A stretch of DNA of 64,000 nt from NCBI RefSeq assembly GCF_014058425.1, contig NZ_CP049366.1, positions 2,356,001 through 2,420,000 on the forward strand, read 5' to 3'. The position numbers were made by a program, and so were the translations under genes. This DNA comes from Companilactobacillus pabuli. Its GTDB lineage: Bacteria; Bacillota; Bacilli; Lactobacillales; Lactobacillaceae. The notes beneath the pieces are model-generated. The model searched no databases. It was not told the origin of the DNA and was given only the letters and a program-made list of their open reading frames with translations. Below are positions 51,437 through 61,247 of this stretch, one piece after another. Each line of letters opens with the position of its first letter. Within the stretch, counting starts at the first letter, position 1.

Positions 51437-52162
51437 ATGGGATTAAAGGTAAACATTAACCCTTGGGTTAAAACAAATGAAGGAATTTTAGATACAGATA
51501 GGGAAGTTTTGGATTTTAGTAAAACGGACGTTAATCCAAGTCAAGTTGTTGGGAATCCACAATCGGCCAATTTATTTTTGTGCCTGTTGAAACCAGAAGT
51601 AAATAATTATTCTCAAGAAGTTGTTTCGACGGATACTAATATTTTGGGACAAGAATTACGTAATTTAAAGGCGGGTAAGAGTGAACATTATTATTTAGAT
51701 TCGTATTATTTTTACTTATTGCACCAAGATTCAAAAGTTAAATATTATGATTTTTTGAAAAATGAGGCGGATGAAACTTATTTTGATAATTTGAAGATTT
51801 GTGATTTGCATTTATTGGCTTATCAAAATGCTACCTTAAAGGCCGATAAGAGTTATGCAGATTTAAAATCGGCTAAATACGCTGCATCATTGGTTATTGA
51901 TCGAATTTTGGACTTCTCAATCAGCGCTAAACCAGTTTTTATTTTTAAAGATTATGATCAATGGGCTCAAGTTATCATGCAAGCCTTACGTGAGAGAACC
52001 AATTTAGAGGATGAAGAGTTAGTTGCCAAGTTTAATTTACTAACTGACTACTTCTATGAATTTTCTTCTAATGATTCAGCTATTACGAAGGAAAATATTC
52101 ATAAAGTTATGAAGTTAGGCGAATATGACGAAATTAGCGACTATTTAAAGGAAGTTAGATAA
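51437..52162 (+). CDS. Hypothetical protein, 241 residues
   Basis: Soluble, acidic, mostly helical protein ('MGLKVNINPWVKTNEGILDTDREVLDF'), rich in Tyr and Asp, with GGAGG upstream. Family not recognised. Probably cotranscribed with the gene before it. No signal peptide or membrane segments. Confidence 0.65.
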   Translation: MGLKVNINPWVKTNEGILDTDREVLDFSKTDVNPSQVVGNPQSANLFLCLLKPEVNNYSQEVVSTDTNILGQELRNLKAGKSEHYYLDSYYFYLLHQDSKVKYYDFLKNEADETYFDNLKICDLHLLAYQNATLKADKSYADLKSAKYAASLVIDRILDFSISAKPVFIFKDYDQWAQVIMQALRERTNLEDEELVAKFNLLTDYFYEFSSNDSAITKENIHKVMKLGEYDEISDYLKEVR

Positions 52163-52257
52163 CTGCTGAATGCCAGTTGTTCCATTTAAAAGGGCTGTTT
52201 ATTTTTATATTAAGATTACGTTGATATAATAAAGAAAAATTAGTCCGAGGTAAGCCT

Positions 52258-52614
52258 ATGAAAATCACTAAACTATTCTTTGAAGAAGGCGGATTCTTTG
52301 GAGTACCAGAATTTGGTGAAATAGATCTGCTGAATAAAACGTTTAAATATAGCAAGGGAATTCTGGATTCTGAACGTTCGGGTTCGGCTGTGAAAAATGA
52401 TTTGAATGAAGAACAAATCAAATCGTTACAAGAAAGAATTGCTGATTTACATCTGGAAGATTGGCAGGATGAATATAGTGATAATGACATTTTGGATGGT
52501 ACCCAATGGAGTTTGAAGATTTCCTTTGACAACGGTAAGAATAAAGAAATTTTTGGTTCCAACAAGTATCCCGATAACTTTGAAGCTATGAAAAAATTAT
52601 TTGATATTAACTAA
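52258..52614 (+). CDS. Hypothetical protein, 118 residues
   Basis: Small protein with N-terminal beta strands ('MKITKLFFEEGGFFGVPEF') and a C-terminal 'WSLKISFDNGKNKEIFGSNKYPDNFEAMKKLF'. The latter pattern (W-x-I-x-F-x-NGK…GSN-x-YP-x-NF) occurs in a widespread family of uncharacterised or immunity-like proteins; I cannot name it. CCGAGG upstream of ATG. The following 52615-52887 holds no gene I can support, only the promoter of the next gene (TATAAT near 52853). Confidence 0.6.
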   Translation: MKITKLFFEEGGFFGVPEFGEIDLLNKTFKYSKGILDSERSGSAVKNDLNEEQIKSLQERIADLHLEDWQDEYSDNDILDGTQWSLKISFDNGKNKEIFGSNKYPDNFEAMKKLFDIN

Positions 52615-52887
52615 AAAAGTCGCTGAAAAGCTAATATTCAATCTTGTCTAAGATGGTTAACAGTATTCTGAAGTCGGCACAGTTATTATTACCGATGCAG
52701 ATATCAGACAAATGTATTAACACATGGATTTTATTTTCTAAAGAACTCAAGCTTTAATGACTTATAATTATCCTTAAATTTAGATAAGGTATTGTTTACT
52801 ATCTCCACGCAAATATTCAGATATGAAAGGATTATCAATGTACCTTCTATTGTATAATTAGTTTTATAAAGTATTAGGAGGTTCAAA

Positions 52888-53745
52888 ATGATTGATTTCA
52901 ATTCTTTACTTCCAACTGTTGGAAGCTTTATTGGAGGGGCCGTAAGTGCCGGAGCAGTATCAGGTCCAATAAAATCTTTAAATGATTGGTGGTATTATCA
53001 TTTTGGTAAGAATACTGAACTTCGTCGTACTGAGGCTCAACTATTAAATGAATCAAAAATCGAAGCCTATAAAGAAGATATTTTTGATGAAGTTAAAAAA
53101 ATTCCTGCTGAAAATATAAAACAGCCTCAATTGGATATAATTGGTCCGGCCCTTGAAGCATCAAAGTATTATATTGATGCGCCCGCTTTAAGAAAAATGT
53201 TTTCCAAATTAGTCGCTAGTTCTATGGATTCGAGTAAAGAGCAAATTACACGGTCCGTATTTGTGGACTTTGTAAAACAAATGAGTCCTTTTGATGCTAA
53301 GCTACTTGCTATTTTTTCAAATGAAGTTGGTCCCAATATACCAATAGCCACTATTCAACAAAAATTTAATGATAATGAAGGAATTCTAACATTTAAATCT
53401 GATGTACTTACCATGAATTTACTAGATAATCTTAATGATAGAAAAATGGCTTCCTCGTCAATTATCAATTTATCTAGAATGGGATTAGTAGACACATCAT
53501 ATTCTGAGTGGCTAATAAAGTTTGATTATGACGAGTTATTTTCCAAAACACCGGAATACTTTCAATGTGGCCAACAAATTGAATCCGCAAAGAGTGAGTA
53601 CCAAGAAAGATTGAATACCGAAGTAACTATTAGCTCTGAATATATGAATACCCTAAAGAAAAAGGCTGATTCGACTGTTACAATTGGAAAAGGACGCTTG
53701 ATGATAACTACTCTTGGAAAAGAATTTACGGAGATCTGTATTTAG
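52888..53745 (+). CDS. Abi-alpha (DUF4393)-like protein, possible phage-defence factor
   Basis: The 285-residue product has an N-terminal hydrophobic Gly/Ala-rich stretch ('VGSFIGGAVSAGAVSGPIKSLNDWWYYHFG') and the DUF4393/Abi-alpha pattern 'GPALEASKYYIDAPALRKMFSKLVASSMDS' and 'RSVFVDFVKQMSPFDAKLLAIF'. Members include abortive-infection proteins, so defence against phage is possible, but most are untested. TTAGGAGG precedes the ATG. It stands alone between small unknown genes and asnA. Confidence 0.7.
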   Translation: MIDFNSLLPTVGSFIGGAVSAGAVSGPIKSLNDWWYYHFGKNTELRRTEAQLLNESKIEAYKEDIFDEVKKIPAENIKQPQLDIIGPALEASKYYIDAPALRKMFSKLVASSMDSSKEQITRSVFVDFVKQMSPFDAKLLAIFSNEVGPNIPIATIQQKFNDNEGILTFKSDVLTMNLLDNLNDRKMASSSIINLSRMGLVDTSYSEWLIKFDYDELFSKTPEYFQCGQQIESAKSEYQERLNTEVTISSEYMNTLKKKADSTVTIGKGRLMITTLGKEFTEICI

Positions 53746-53893
53746 TTCTACTTTTTATAATTAAAGAAAAAAGTGAAAAAACTTCAGATGTTAATCGTTA
53801 AAAAATGATTTTCTATGTAGAAAAGTGTGAATATTGCTTGTATGGAAGTGTCAACTTATAAAGAGAAATGAAATTGAATAATAAAAGAAATAC

Positions 53894-53940
53894 AAAAAGA
53901 GGAAATTAAAAGTTTTTTAACTTTAATTTCCTCTTTTTGC
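53894..53940 (+). terminator. Bidirectional terminator
   Basis: AAAAAGAGGAAATTAAAAG pairs with CTTTAATTTCCTCTTTTT, T-runs on both strands; it separates the Abi-like gene from the convergent asnA. Confidence 0.85.
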
Positions 53941-54000
53941 TCAAAGGTTTAAAAACTCAATTTTTTTAACAACTCTGAAATTGATCAGTGACTTTTTGTT

Positions 54001-55008
54001 TTATAGCAAGTGAATGTCGTTTTCTTCACATTTTTGACGTAAGTCTTCTGGCCAAACAGCAGCTTGGACTTCACCAACGTGAGCTTTGCCAAGAAGTAAC
54101 ATACATAGACGAGATTGTCCGATACCACCACCGATTGTGTATGGTAGTTCGCCATTTAATAACATTTGGTGGAATGGAAGTTTTTCACGGTCTTCAGCAT
54201 GAGCAATCTTTAATTGTTCTCTCATTGATTCTTCACTGACTCGGATACCCATACTTGAGATTTCTAGGGCGTGTTGTAAAGGTTCATACCAGAATAAAAT
54301 ATCACCGTTTAGTTTCCAGTCATCATAGTCAGGGGCACGGCCGTCATGACGTTTACCACTCTTCATAGGTCCACCGATTTGCATTAAGAAGACACAGCCG
54401 AGTTCTTTACAAATAGCATCTTCACGTTCTTTAGGTGTCTTGTCAGGCCATCTGTCTTCAAGTTCTTGAGTTGTTACGAAGTGAATTTCGTCAGGTAAGT
54501 GGTGAACAGCCTTAGGGAATTTGTACCAAACTTCGTGTTCCATGTGCTTGATAACTTTGAAAATTTGACGAACTGTGTGCTTCAAAGCAGCTGTGTTACG
54601 TTCATCTTTGGCGATGATTTTTTCCCAGTCCCATTGGTCAACGTAGATTGAGTGGATGTTATCAAGATCTTCGTCTTTTCTGATAGCATTCATATTTGTG
54701 TAAATACCTTCGTGCATACCAAAGCCGTAGCGTTTCAAAGCTAGACGTTTCCATTTAGCCAAAGAGTGGACGATTTCGATAGTTTCGCCAGGTAGACCTT
54801 TCATAGTGAAGGAAACAGGGGATTCCACACCGTTAAGGTTATCATTCAAACCAGTACCTTTTTCAACCATCATAGGTGCTGAGAGACGTGATAAATTCAA
54901 TTCTTTACCAAATTCATCTTGGAATGTTTCACGGATGTATTGAATAGCTTTTTGTGTTTCTTTAACAGATAATTTTGGATCATAATCCTTAGGTATAATT
55001 AAGTTCAT
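54001..55008 (-). CDS. asnA: Aspartate-ammonia ligase (asparagine synthetase A)
   Basis: The 335-residue enzyme has the class II aminoacyl-tRNA-synthetase-like fold of AsnA: '[18 protein letters not shown]', '[17 protein letters not shown]', '[29 protein letters not shown]' and C-terminal '[28 protein letters not shown]'. It makes asparagine from aspartate, ammonia and ATP. ATG 55008 has GGAGG 8 nt upstream; an upstream TTG start would contain that site. A T-box leader precedes it, so expression rises when tRNA-Asn is uncharged. Confidence 0.95.
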   Translation of the reverse strand: MNLIIPKDYDPKLSVKETQKAIQYIRETFQDEFGKELNLSRLSAPMMVEKGTGLNDNLNGVESPVSFTMKGLPGETIEIVHSLAKWKRLALKRYGFGMHEGIYTNMNAIRKDEDLDNIHSIYVDQWDWEKIIAKDERNTAALKHTVRQIFKVIKHMEHEVWYKFPKAVHHLPDEIHFVTTQELEDRWPDKTPKEREDAICKELGCVFLMQIGGPMKSGKRHDGRAPDYDDWKLNGDILFWYEPLQHALEISSMGIRVSEESMREQLKIAHAEDREKLPFHQMLLNGELPYTIGGGIGQSRLCMLLLGKAHVGEVQAAVWPEDLRQKCEENDIHLL

Positions 55009-55058
55009 ATTGTTTTCCTCCAATTAGTGGCCGATTGGTCAACCTTATTCTTTGCAAA

Positions 55059-55345
55059 ATAAAAAAGTCTTTCATCGCAGTTATTAAATTAATAATAACT
55101 GGGACGAAAGACTTCGCGGTACCACCCAAGTTGCCTATATAAAATAGACCAGCTCAATAAGAACACTAACATGTTCCACCGATGGTAACGTACCGGTTAA
55201 CGTCTGTACTTACTTTGATTGCTCATTTTAGCCAGAAACATTAAGAAAGTGTTATTCGAAAAGTCCATTTACTAATTGGGTTCTCACCATTCCCAACTCA
55301 CTGTTAGTGTGGAAAATTCTACTCCTCTTTCTTGTCGTTTTTTAT
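55059..55345 (-). promoter_or_regulatory. T-box riboswitch upstream of asnA
   Basis: On the minus strand the T-box sequence GGGTGGTACCGCG lies at 55115-55127, followed by a terminator (AGTCTTTCGTCCCAGTTATTA with its complement, ending T6 at 55061-55066). Stem I lies between about 55345 and 55200 with 'AGTAGA' and 'GGTGAGAACC' parts. The probable specifier AAC (Asn) is at 55251-55253, within GAATAACA. Uncharged tRNA-Asn should stabilise the antiterminator. T-box identity is sure; specifier position is inferred. Confidence 0.92.
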
Positions 55346-55445
55346 CTTGTGACACTAATATTAGCATCTTTTTTGAAAATGTAAACAAGTAAATTTGATT
55401 TTTATTAATTTTGGCATGAATTATTAGAGGATAATTAATGATAAT

Positions 55446-55478
55446 ATGCGAACATATATTCGCATTTAATGATATAAT
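55446..55478 (+). promoter_or_regulatory. Promoter with SOS (LexA/DinR)-like box
   Basis: ATGCGAACATATATTCGCAT (55446-55465) is a perfect-armed palindrome and contains CGAACATATATTCG, one base from the Gram-positive LexA consensus CGAAC-N4-GTTCG. It overlaps the -35 region of a promoter with TATAAT at 55473-55478. Confidence 0.6.
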
Positions 55479-55510
55479 GGCTATAAATATTTAGTTGAAG
55501 GATGAGCAAA

Positions 55511-56020
55511 ATGGGAGTTTCGAATTCGCAAAAATACACCATTAGTAAACACGCAACTATGAGAATCCATACGAGATTCAATATTCCTAAAAACCGAGTT
55601 AAGGCATGGGTAGATCGATTTTTAGCACAGGCAACTTTTTTTAAAGAATGTGAAAATAGTAAATCAGGTGAGTTACAAATTTTCAAATTAGACGATGTTT
55701 TAGCAGTTTTGAACGTGGATGAATACATTGTCGTAACAGCATATTCGTACAATCCATTCAATAAAACCAATGGGTTAAGCGATGAGATGATGAATTTGTT
55801 GCGGCCATCTTTAGATAATATTTTGGCTAAAGAAAAAATTCATTTGCGTGATGATTTAGATGGTCTAATGCTGGATTTGCAGATGGACTATCAAGCGTTT
55901 CAGAATCGTCCGAAATCGGAGGAATCATTTGAAAAATTTCTTGAAGGTGTCGATAAAATTAATCAACGAATTGAAACTAGCCAGTCTTTGATCCGAAATA
56001 TTGAAAAACTCAAAGAATGA
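55511..56020 (+). CDS. Hypothetical protein, possibly LexA-controlled
   Basis: About 169 residues. N-terminal part 'KYTISKHATMRIHTRFNIPKNRVKAWVDRFLAQ' followed by 'IFKLDDVLAVLNVDEYIVVTAYSYNPF' resembles the small 'SKHAxxRxxxR' RelE/DUF4258-like fold; the C-terminal half (about 90-169) is a charged helix or coiled coil. ATG 55511 is preferred over 55502 because AAGGATG overlaps the latter. The SOS-like box upstream suggests a DNA-damage role. Not recognised with certainty. Confidence 0.65.
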   Translation: MGVSNSQKYTISKHATMRIHTRFNIPKNRVKAWVDRFLAQATFFKECENSKSGELQIFKLDDVLAVLNVDEYIVVTAYSYNPFNKTNGLSDEMMNLLRPSLDNILAKEKIHLRDDLDGLMLDLQMDYQAFQNRPKSEESFEKFLEGVDKINQRIETSQSLIRNIEKLKE

Positions 56021-56025
56021 ATAAA

Positions 56026-56059
56026 CCCCAAGTTCAGTTGAGAACTTGAGGCTCTTTTT
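56026..56059 (+). terminator. Terminator between convergent genes
   Basis: CCCAAGTTC and GAACTTGAGG pair around AGTTGA, followed by T5. Confidence 0.75.
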
Positions 56060-56675
56060 ATGCTATTAACAAAGTAATAAAATTCCAAAATAGTTTGCCA
56101 CCATAGAGAATAATAATAATTCCACAAACTAAATTGATAATTCTTAATACTTTAGCATTGAATTTATCTTTAAATTTAGAAACAATAATGCTCAATAAAA
56201 TGAACCAAAGAGCTGAGGCAATTCCCACACCGGCGATAAAGATAGGGTGGCTGTAACTAGGCAAAGTCACTTGAAAAGCTCCCAACATCATTGAACCGTC
56301 GATAATTGCCTGTGGATTGAACCAAATGACTACAAAGGCTGAAGAAATAGTTTTGAAAAGCGTCATTTCAGTCGTGGCTTCGGCACTAATATCAGTCGTT
56401 TGCGAGCGCAGAAGATTTATTCCCATATAAATAACGATCAAACTGCCGACTAACAAGATGATTAGTTGTAACCATTCGAATTTCTTCATGATAGCACCGA
56501 TACCAAAGAAACAGGCAAAGGCAAGACTTACGTCAAAAATAATGATGATAATTGCCGTTAACAATGACTTTTTGCGCGATTGGGTCAGAGCAGAATTGAT
56601 AACGAATAAATTCGCTAAGCCGATTGGTGCATCGTAAGCAATCCCCATAGTTAATCCTTGTAAGAAAAAGTTCAT
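56058..56675 (-). CDS. LysE/RhtB-family amino acid exporter
   Basis: The 205-residue protein has six hydrophobic helices and the LysE family motifs 'GLTMGIAYDAPIGLANLFVINSALTQSRKKS' and 'VIWFNPQAIIDGSMMLGAF'. It probably exports an amino acid or analogue. ATG 56675 has GGGGGA upstream; the longer frame lacks a ribosome site and would overlap the promoter. It is divergent from a MocR regulator, a common pairing for controlled efflux. Confidence 0.85.
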   Translation of the reverse strand: MNFFLQGLTMGIAYDAPIGLANLFVINSALTQSRKKSLLTAIIIIIFDVSLAFACFFGIGAIMKKFEWLQLIILLVGSLIVIYMGINLLRSQTTDISAEATTEMTLFKTISSAFVVIWFNPQAIIDGSMMLGAFQVTLPSYSHPIFIAGVGIASALWFILLSIIVSKFKDKFNAKVLRIINLVCGIIIILYGGKLFWNFITLLIA

Positions 56676-56798
56676 GATTAGTCCCCCTTTACCAACCAAA
56701 TTGTATTGATTTTTACCAACATTAACGATTATATAAGTGTTAGAGAGTAAAGTAACCATCCAAACTGATTAACTTTACCCAACCAAAAGGAGTTAATC

Positions 56799-58250
56799 AT
56801 GCAAAAAAATATACCATTACAAATTACTTGGCAACCTGATAAAAAAGCTAAAATTCCAGTTTATCGCCAAATCGTGCAGTACGTTTGTGATCAAGTTGCT
56901 AGTGGGACCTGGCCTATTAATTCAAGATTGCCATCGCAACGGGCTTTAGCAACAATGTTCAAAGTCAATCGCAGCACCATTTCAACAGCTGTCGATGAAC
57001 TGACATCTTATGGAATTATTTCTGGTCAACACGGTGCGGGAACGAAAATCGTCAGTAATACTTGGTCGGTGATGTTGCCAACAAAACCAAGTTGGAAAAA
57101 ATTTATCTCGGCTGGATATTTAAAGGAAAGTGACCGTAGGTTACAACAAATAAATCAACTGGAATTTTCACCAGATATCATTCGTTTAGGAACTGGTGAA
57201 TTAGATCCACGATTATTTCCACAAAAAATGTGGTCAAAAATTATGCAAAAATTGAGTACTGAAGTTACTTCTTTGGGATACGCTGAACCTTTAGGAATGA
57301 TGAATTTGCGTTTGGCGATAGTTGAGCACATGAAAAAAATTGGAGTAAAAGTATCGGTAGATAATATTTTGATAACTTCGGGTGCACTGCAAGGTTTGCA
57401 ATTGATTTCGTCGTGCATGTTGGAAGAAGGCAGCACCGTTTTTACTGAAGCACCGACTTATTTGAAATCGATTCAGATGTTCCAGTCGACCGGGTTGAAT
57501 TTGAAAGGTATTTCTATGGATCATGACGGTTTGGAATATTGGCAAATGGAGAAATATTTAAAAGAAACTGAGCCAGCAATCCTTTATACGATACCGACCA
57601 ATCAAAATCCCACTGGTATTACAATGAGTTCTGTTCGTCGCCAAGAACTGATGAATTTTTGCATAAAAAATAGACTGCCAATCATAGAAGATGGAGTCTA
57701 TCAGGAATTGTGTTTTGAAAAAGCACCGTTGCCACTCAATGCAATTGATGAGAACGGTATGGTGATGTATCTGGGCAGTGCTTCTAAGGCCTTAGCACCA
57801 GGATTGAGAATTGGTTGGGTGATTGCTCCAGAAGCAGTTATCAAACGGCTAGGGGATGCCAAAATGCAAATGGACTATGGCGCTAGTTCCTTGTCGCAAC
57901 TAGTGTTCACAGAATTTTTGAAAAGCGGTATGTATGATCAGTATTTGGCCGATTTGAAGATCACTTTGAAGAAACGTCGTGATAATGCCTTAGAAACTTT
58001 GGAAAAATATTTTAAGGATATCGCTACATGGGATGTGCCAGTCGGTGGTTTTTATATTTGGCTGACCTTTAATCCTGATATAGAAGTGGATGATTTGTTT
58101 GAGAGAGCCTTGGATAAAGGGATACTTTTGAATCCTGGTGATATTTATGACTTTCGACACAATCGGTCGTTACGGATTTCGTTTGCCTATGTGACCGAAA
58201 AAGAATTCAATGATGCTATGAAAAAGATTGCCGATTTAGTCCTCAGCTAA
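56799..58250 (+). CDS. MocR-type regulator (GntR HTH fused to aminotransferase-like domain)
   Basis: The 483-residue protein has an N-terminal GntR winged helix (about 18-85: 'PVYRQIVQYVCDQVASGTWPINSRLPSQRALATMFKVNRSTISTAV') and a class I aminotransferase-like domain (about 115-480) with the PLP lysine near residue 330 in 'YLGSASKALAPGLRIGW'. MocR proteins use PLP-bound effectors to switch genes. It probably regulates the divergent LysE exporter. AAAAGGAG precedes the ATG. Its stop overlaps the convergent helicase gene by 15 bp. Confidence 0.9.
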   Translation: MQKNIPLQITWQPDKKAKIPVYRQIVQYVCDQVASGTWPINSRLPSQRALATMFKVNRSTISTAVDELTSYGIISGQHGAGTKIVSNTWSVMLPTKPSWKKFISAGYLKESDRRLQQINQLEFSPDIIRLGTGELDPRLFPQKMWSKIMQKLSTEVTSLGYAEPLGMMNLRLAIVEHMKKIGVKVSVDNILITSGALQGLQLISSCMLEEGSTVFTEAPTYLKSIQMFQSTGLNLKGISMDHDGLEYWQMEKYLKETEPAILYTIPTNQNPTGITMSSVRRQELMNFCIKNRLPIIEDGVYQELCFEKAPLPLNAIDENGMVMYLGSASKALAPGLRIGWVIAPEAVIKRLGDAKMQMDYGASSLSQLVFTEFLKSGMYDQYLADLKITLKKRRDNALETLEKYFKDIATWDVPVGGFYIWLTFNPDIEVDDLFERALDKGILLNPGDIYDFRHNRSLRISFAYVTEKEFNDAMKKIADLVLS

Positions 58251-61121
58251 AAATCTGTATAGGCCTAGGTCGACTTCGTGCTCCAATCGTAAGATAAATT
58301 CAACTAACTTCGTTGGTTTGCCGTCGACATTTTCTTCGATGACATCTTTAGCACTGAGCGTTTTTGCGGATCCAAGATAGTAGAAATCTTTGCCGTCAAT
58401 TCGGTCATCATTAGACTTTCTGATGAATAGCTGAATCATGCCGAAATCTTTGTGTTCAAGGAGTTTGCTCTCCACCGTACTAGAAGTTGTGCGTCCACTT
58501 TTAGAAAATAGGGGAATCGTTGAACGGTCGAGGAAAGTATTGTCGTAGACTAGCTTATTTTGAACTTTTTTATTTTTTTGGAGAGAAATGAAGACAGGAA
58601 GAAAACGTTCATCGTCTCTTAGAGCATAGCCACCAATATTTATGTAGTTGGGTTCCTTGGGCCAATTTAACATCTTGATAATATCCGGACGGAAGTATTT
58701 TTCACCGATAGTGAATCTGTTTTGGTAAATTTCTGGGCTTTGCGATACACTCCAGAGATTGGCATCAAGGGCATCTTCAAAATAACTTTTAAAAATTAAT
58801 GATTGCAATAGTTGCTGGAATTTAGAAGTGAAGGCCCATTTGTTGTTAATGTGGTTAATAATAACCATTTGACCGTATTTCTTTTGTTTTACTTTTGAGA
58901 AATAAGTGAAGCACAAAACTGATTCCACGTTGTCCAAAGTTTCTTTATCGCAAAAAATATTTTGAGCTTTTAAGCCTGATAAAATTTTTTCGTCGGTTAA
59001 GACTGGTTGATCTAATAATTTTTTCAAGATCCAAGCTTCAACAGGCCGTTTAGATACAGTGATTTCTGCGGAGATGAATTTTAAAAATGCATATTGTTTC
59101 TCAGTGAGGACGTTTGAAAAATCATCTTCAAATTTGTTTTGCATATCGTAGAGAGTGTCGAATTTGTCAATTATATCAGAGACTTCGATGCTACCAAATT
59201 TGGCAAAATCTAAAAGCGTTGGTTGACGTAAACCGATTTTTTCCTTGAGATTTTGATAAGCAGTTTTGAATCGTTTCATGTCATTCAAACGAGCTTTGGA
59301 AACAGAAGCCAGAATTTTTTGTCGGGCAACTTCTTCAAAGTGAATCGTTGAAACGCCGGAGATGCTGGGACTGATGATTTGTTTGCGGATTTTTTCTTTA
59401 TTATTAGTGTGTGAATAGTCAAATGCCATCGGAATCATATAATTTTCGTCATAATTACCGATGAAATCTAAAATAGTGACATATTCTTTATGAGCAAATT
59501 TGCGCAAACCACGACCTAGTTGTTGAAGGAAGATAATGCTGGATTTGGTGGGACGCATCATGACAATTTGATTGAGAATCGGAATATCGACGCCTTCATT
59601 AAAAATATCAACCGTGATGATATATTGCAGTTCACCCTTAGTTAGTCGGTGAACTGCTTTTTCGCGTGCTTCAACAGTATCTTCGGCGGAAACAAATTGA
59701 GATTTGATGCCTTTATTAGTGAGTTTGAGGGCCAATTCACGACCCTCGGCGATGCGACTGACAAAAATTAATCCGTGGACGTCATCTTTTCTAGGGCCAT
59801 AATAATTAGTTTTTTCGATTAGATGATTAACTCGTTCGTCGGATACGAGGTATTTGAGACTAGTCTTGTCGTCGATTATTTCGCCATTTTTTTCATAGTC
59901 AGTGACACCAATGTAGTGAAAAGGCGTCAACAAATTGTGATCCAATGAATCTAGCAAAGAAATTTCATAGGCTAAATTGTAATCAAAATATTCGTAGACA
60001 TTTGTTCCATCAGTTCGTTCGGGAGTGGCAGTCATTCCTAACATAAATTGTGGCTTGTAAAAATTCATCAAATGCTGGTACATAGTTTCTTTTTCGCCAT
60101 GATTATTTTGACCAACTCGATGAGCTTCGTCGATAATTATGTAGTCAAAGGCTCTGGCACCGAGCTGTTCACGGACTGATTTTTTAGAAACCATGTTGAC
60201 GGTAGCAAAAAGATAACGAGCGTTGAGGTTCTTTTGACTGCCGCTGAGAATACCATAATCACTATTGGGGCCGCCTAAGATTTCTCGAAAACTGGACATC
60301 GCTTTACGCAAAATTTGCTCTCGATGGACGACGAATAATAGTCGCTTAGGTTGGAATTGTTGGACATCAAAAGCTGCCAGATAAGTTTTTCCAGTCCCAG
60401 TGGCCGCAACGACTAAACCTCTTTTTGCATGTTGAACATCTCGAAGGTGTTTCAAAGCTTCTAAAGCCGGTTTTTGCATTTGATTGGGAATTATTTTGCC
60501 AGATTTTTTAATTTTTTTCTTTCGAGAAAATGATGAGTAGTTTGGCTGCCAATCTTCTTTGTATTCGTTAATCCATGATTGAGTCAGTGGAGTAGCTTGT
60601 TGCCAAAGTTTCTCCAGTTCAGATTTGGCATTGCGGACAATTTCGCCACGCTCAGTTGAAGTGATGCGCAGATTCCATTCGAAATTGTTTTTCAAAGCGT
60701 TCTGAGTCAAGTTGGCACTTCCGATTACTAGACTTTCGTAGTCATTGTGGTTGAAATAGTAGGCCTTAGTGTGAAATCCATCTTGATCTAAAACTCTAAC
60801 GTCGAGATTAGGAATTTGGAGCAAATCTTCAAAAACTTCAGGATTGTTGAAGCCAAGATAAGTTGAAGTGATTAGTTTTCCATGAACGCCGTGAGTTGCA
60901 ATGTCAGCTAGAGTACTTTTTAAATCTAGTAGACCACCAGAAGTAACAAAGGCGACTGCAATCGTAAACGTTGTGGCATTGCGCAATTCATCTTCAATCG
61001 TGTCGAGAACTGTACCATTTTGGTTGGTCACTAGAGCTGGTTGGTAGCGAGATAGTGATTGGATTGAGTTGTCGATAAAACCAAAGTTTACGCCTTTATT
61101 GATTTCTTGATTGGTATTCAT
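58236..61121 (-). CDS. PLD-like nuclease / SF2 helicase fusion with DUF3427-type C-terminus
   Basis: The 961-residue protein has an N-terminal phospholipase-D-like domain (about 40-180; HTK at 117-119 and 'LVIGSANLTQNAL'), an SF2 helicase with Walker A 'AATGTGKT' near 239-246, DEAH in 'IIIDEAHRVG', 'GMTATPERTDG', 'IFNEGVDIP' and 'QQLGRGLRK', and a long C-terminal region of DUF3427 type (to 961). Such proteins are often found near defence genes and may cut or unwind foreign DNA; this is inference. Only one HxK motif is seen, so the PLD part may act as a dimer. A paralogue lies directly upstream. Confidence 0.87.
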   Translation of the reverse strand: MNTNQEINKGVNFGFIDNSIQSLSRYQPALVTNQNGTVLDTIEDELRNATTFTIAVAFVTSGGLLDLKSTLADIATHGVHGKLITSTYLGFNNPEVFEDLLQIPNLDVRVLDQDGFHTKAYYFNHNDYESLVIGSANLTQNALKNNFEWNLRITSTERGEIVRNAKSELEKLWQQATPLTQSWINEYKEDWQPNYSSFSRKKKIKKSGKIIPNQMQKPALEALKHLRDVQHAKRGLVVAATGTGKTYLAAFDVQQFQPKRLLFVVHREQILRKAMSSFREILGGPNSDYGILSGSQKNLNARYLFATVNMVSKKSVREQLGARAFDYIIIDEAHRVGQNNHGEKETMYQHLMNFYKPQFMLGMTATPERTDGTNVYEYFDYNLAYEISLLDSLDHNLLTPFHYIGVTDYEKNGEIIDDKTSLKYLVSDERVNHLIEKTNYYGPRKDDVHGLIFVSRIAEGRELALKLTNKGIKSQFVSAEDTVEAREKAVHRLTKGELQYIITVDIFNEGVDIPILNQIVMMRPTKSSIIFLQQLGRGLRKFAHKEYVTILDFIGNYDENYMIPMAFDYSHTNNKEKIRKQIISPSISGVSTIHFEEVARQKILASVSKARLNDMKRFKTAYQNLKEKIGLRQPTLLDFAKFGSIEVSDIIDKFDTLYDMQNKFEDDFSNVLTEKQYAFLKFISAEITVSKRPVEAWILKKLLDQPVLTDEKILSGLKAQNIFCDKETLDNVESVLCFTYFSKVKQKKYGQMVIINHINNKWAFTSKFQQLLQSLIFKSYFEDALDANLWSVSQSPEIYQNRFTIGEKYFRPDIIKMLNWPKEPNYINIGGYALRDDERFLPVFISLQKNKKVQNKLVYDNTFLDRSTIPLFSKSGRTTSSTVESKLLEHKDFGMIQLFIRKSNDDRIDGKDFYYLGSAKTLSAKDVIEENVDGKPTKLVEFILRLEHEVDLGLYRFLAED

Positions 61122-61202
61122 TAGTGAGCTCCTAGTATTTAGTGATTTTGGGATAAGTATAGCAGATGTGGAATTGTGGTGGAGTGGGCAGAATCTTTAT
61201 AT

Positions 61203-61236
61203 AAAAATAGACCCCTATTACAAGGAGTCTAAAAAT
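61203..61236 (-). terminator. Terminator between the two helicase paralogues
   Basis: On the minus strand AGACTCC pairs with GGGGTCT around a 7-nt loop, followed by ATTTTT. It follows the upstream paralogue's stop at 61248, so the two genes are probably separate transcripts, though read-through is possible. Confidence 0.7.
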
Positions 61237-61247
61237 TATAATTCTTG

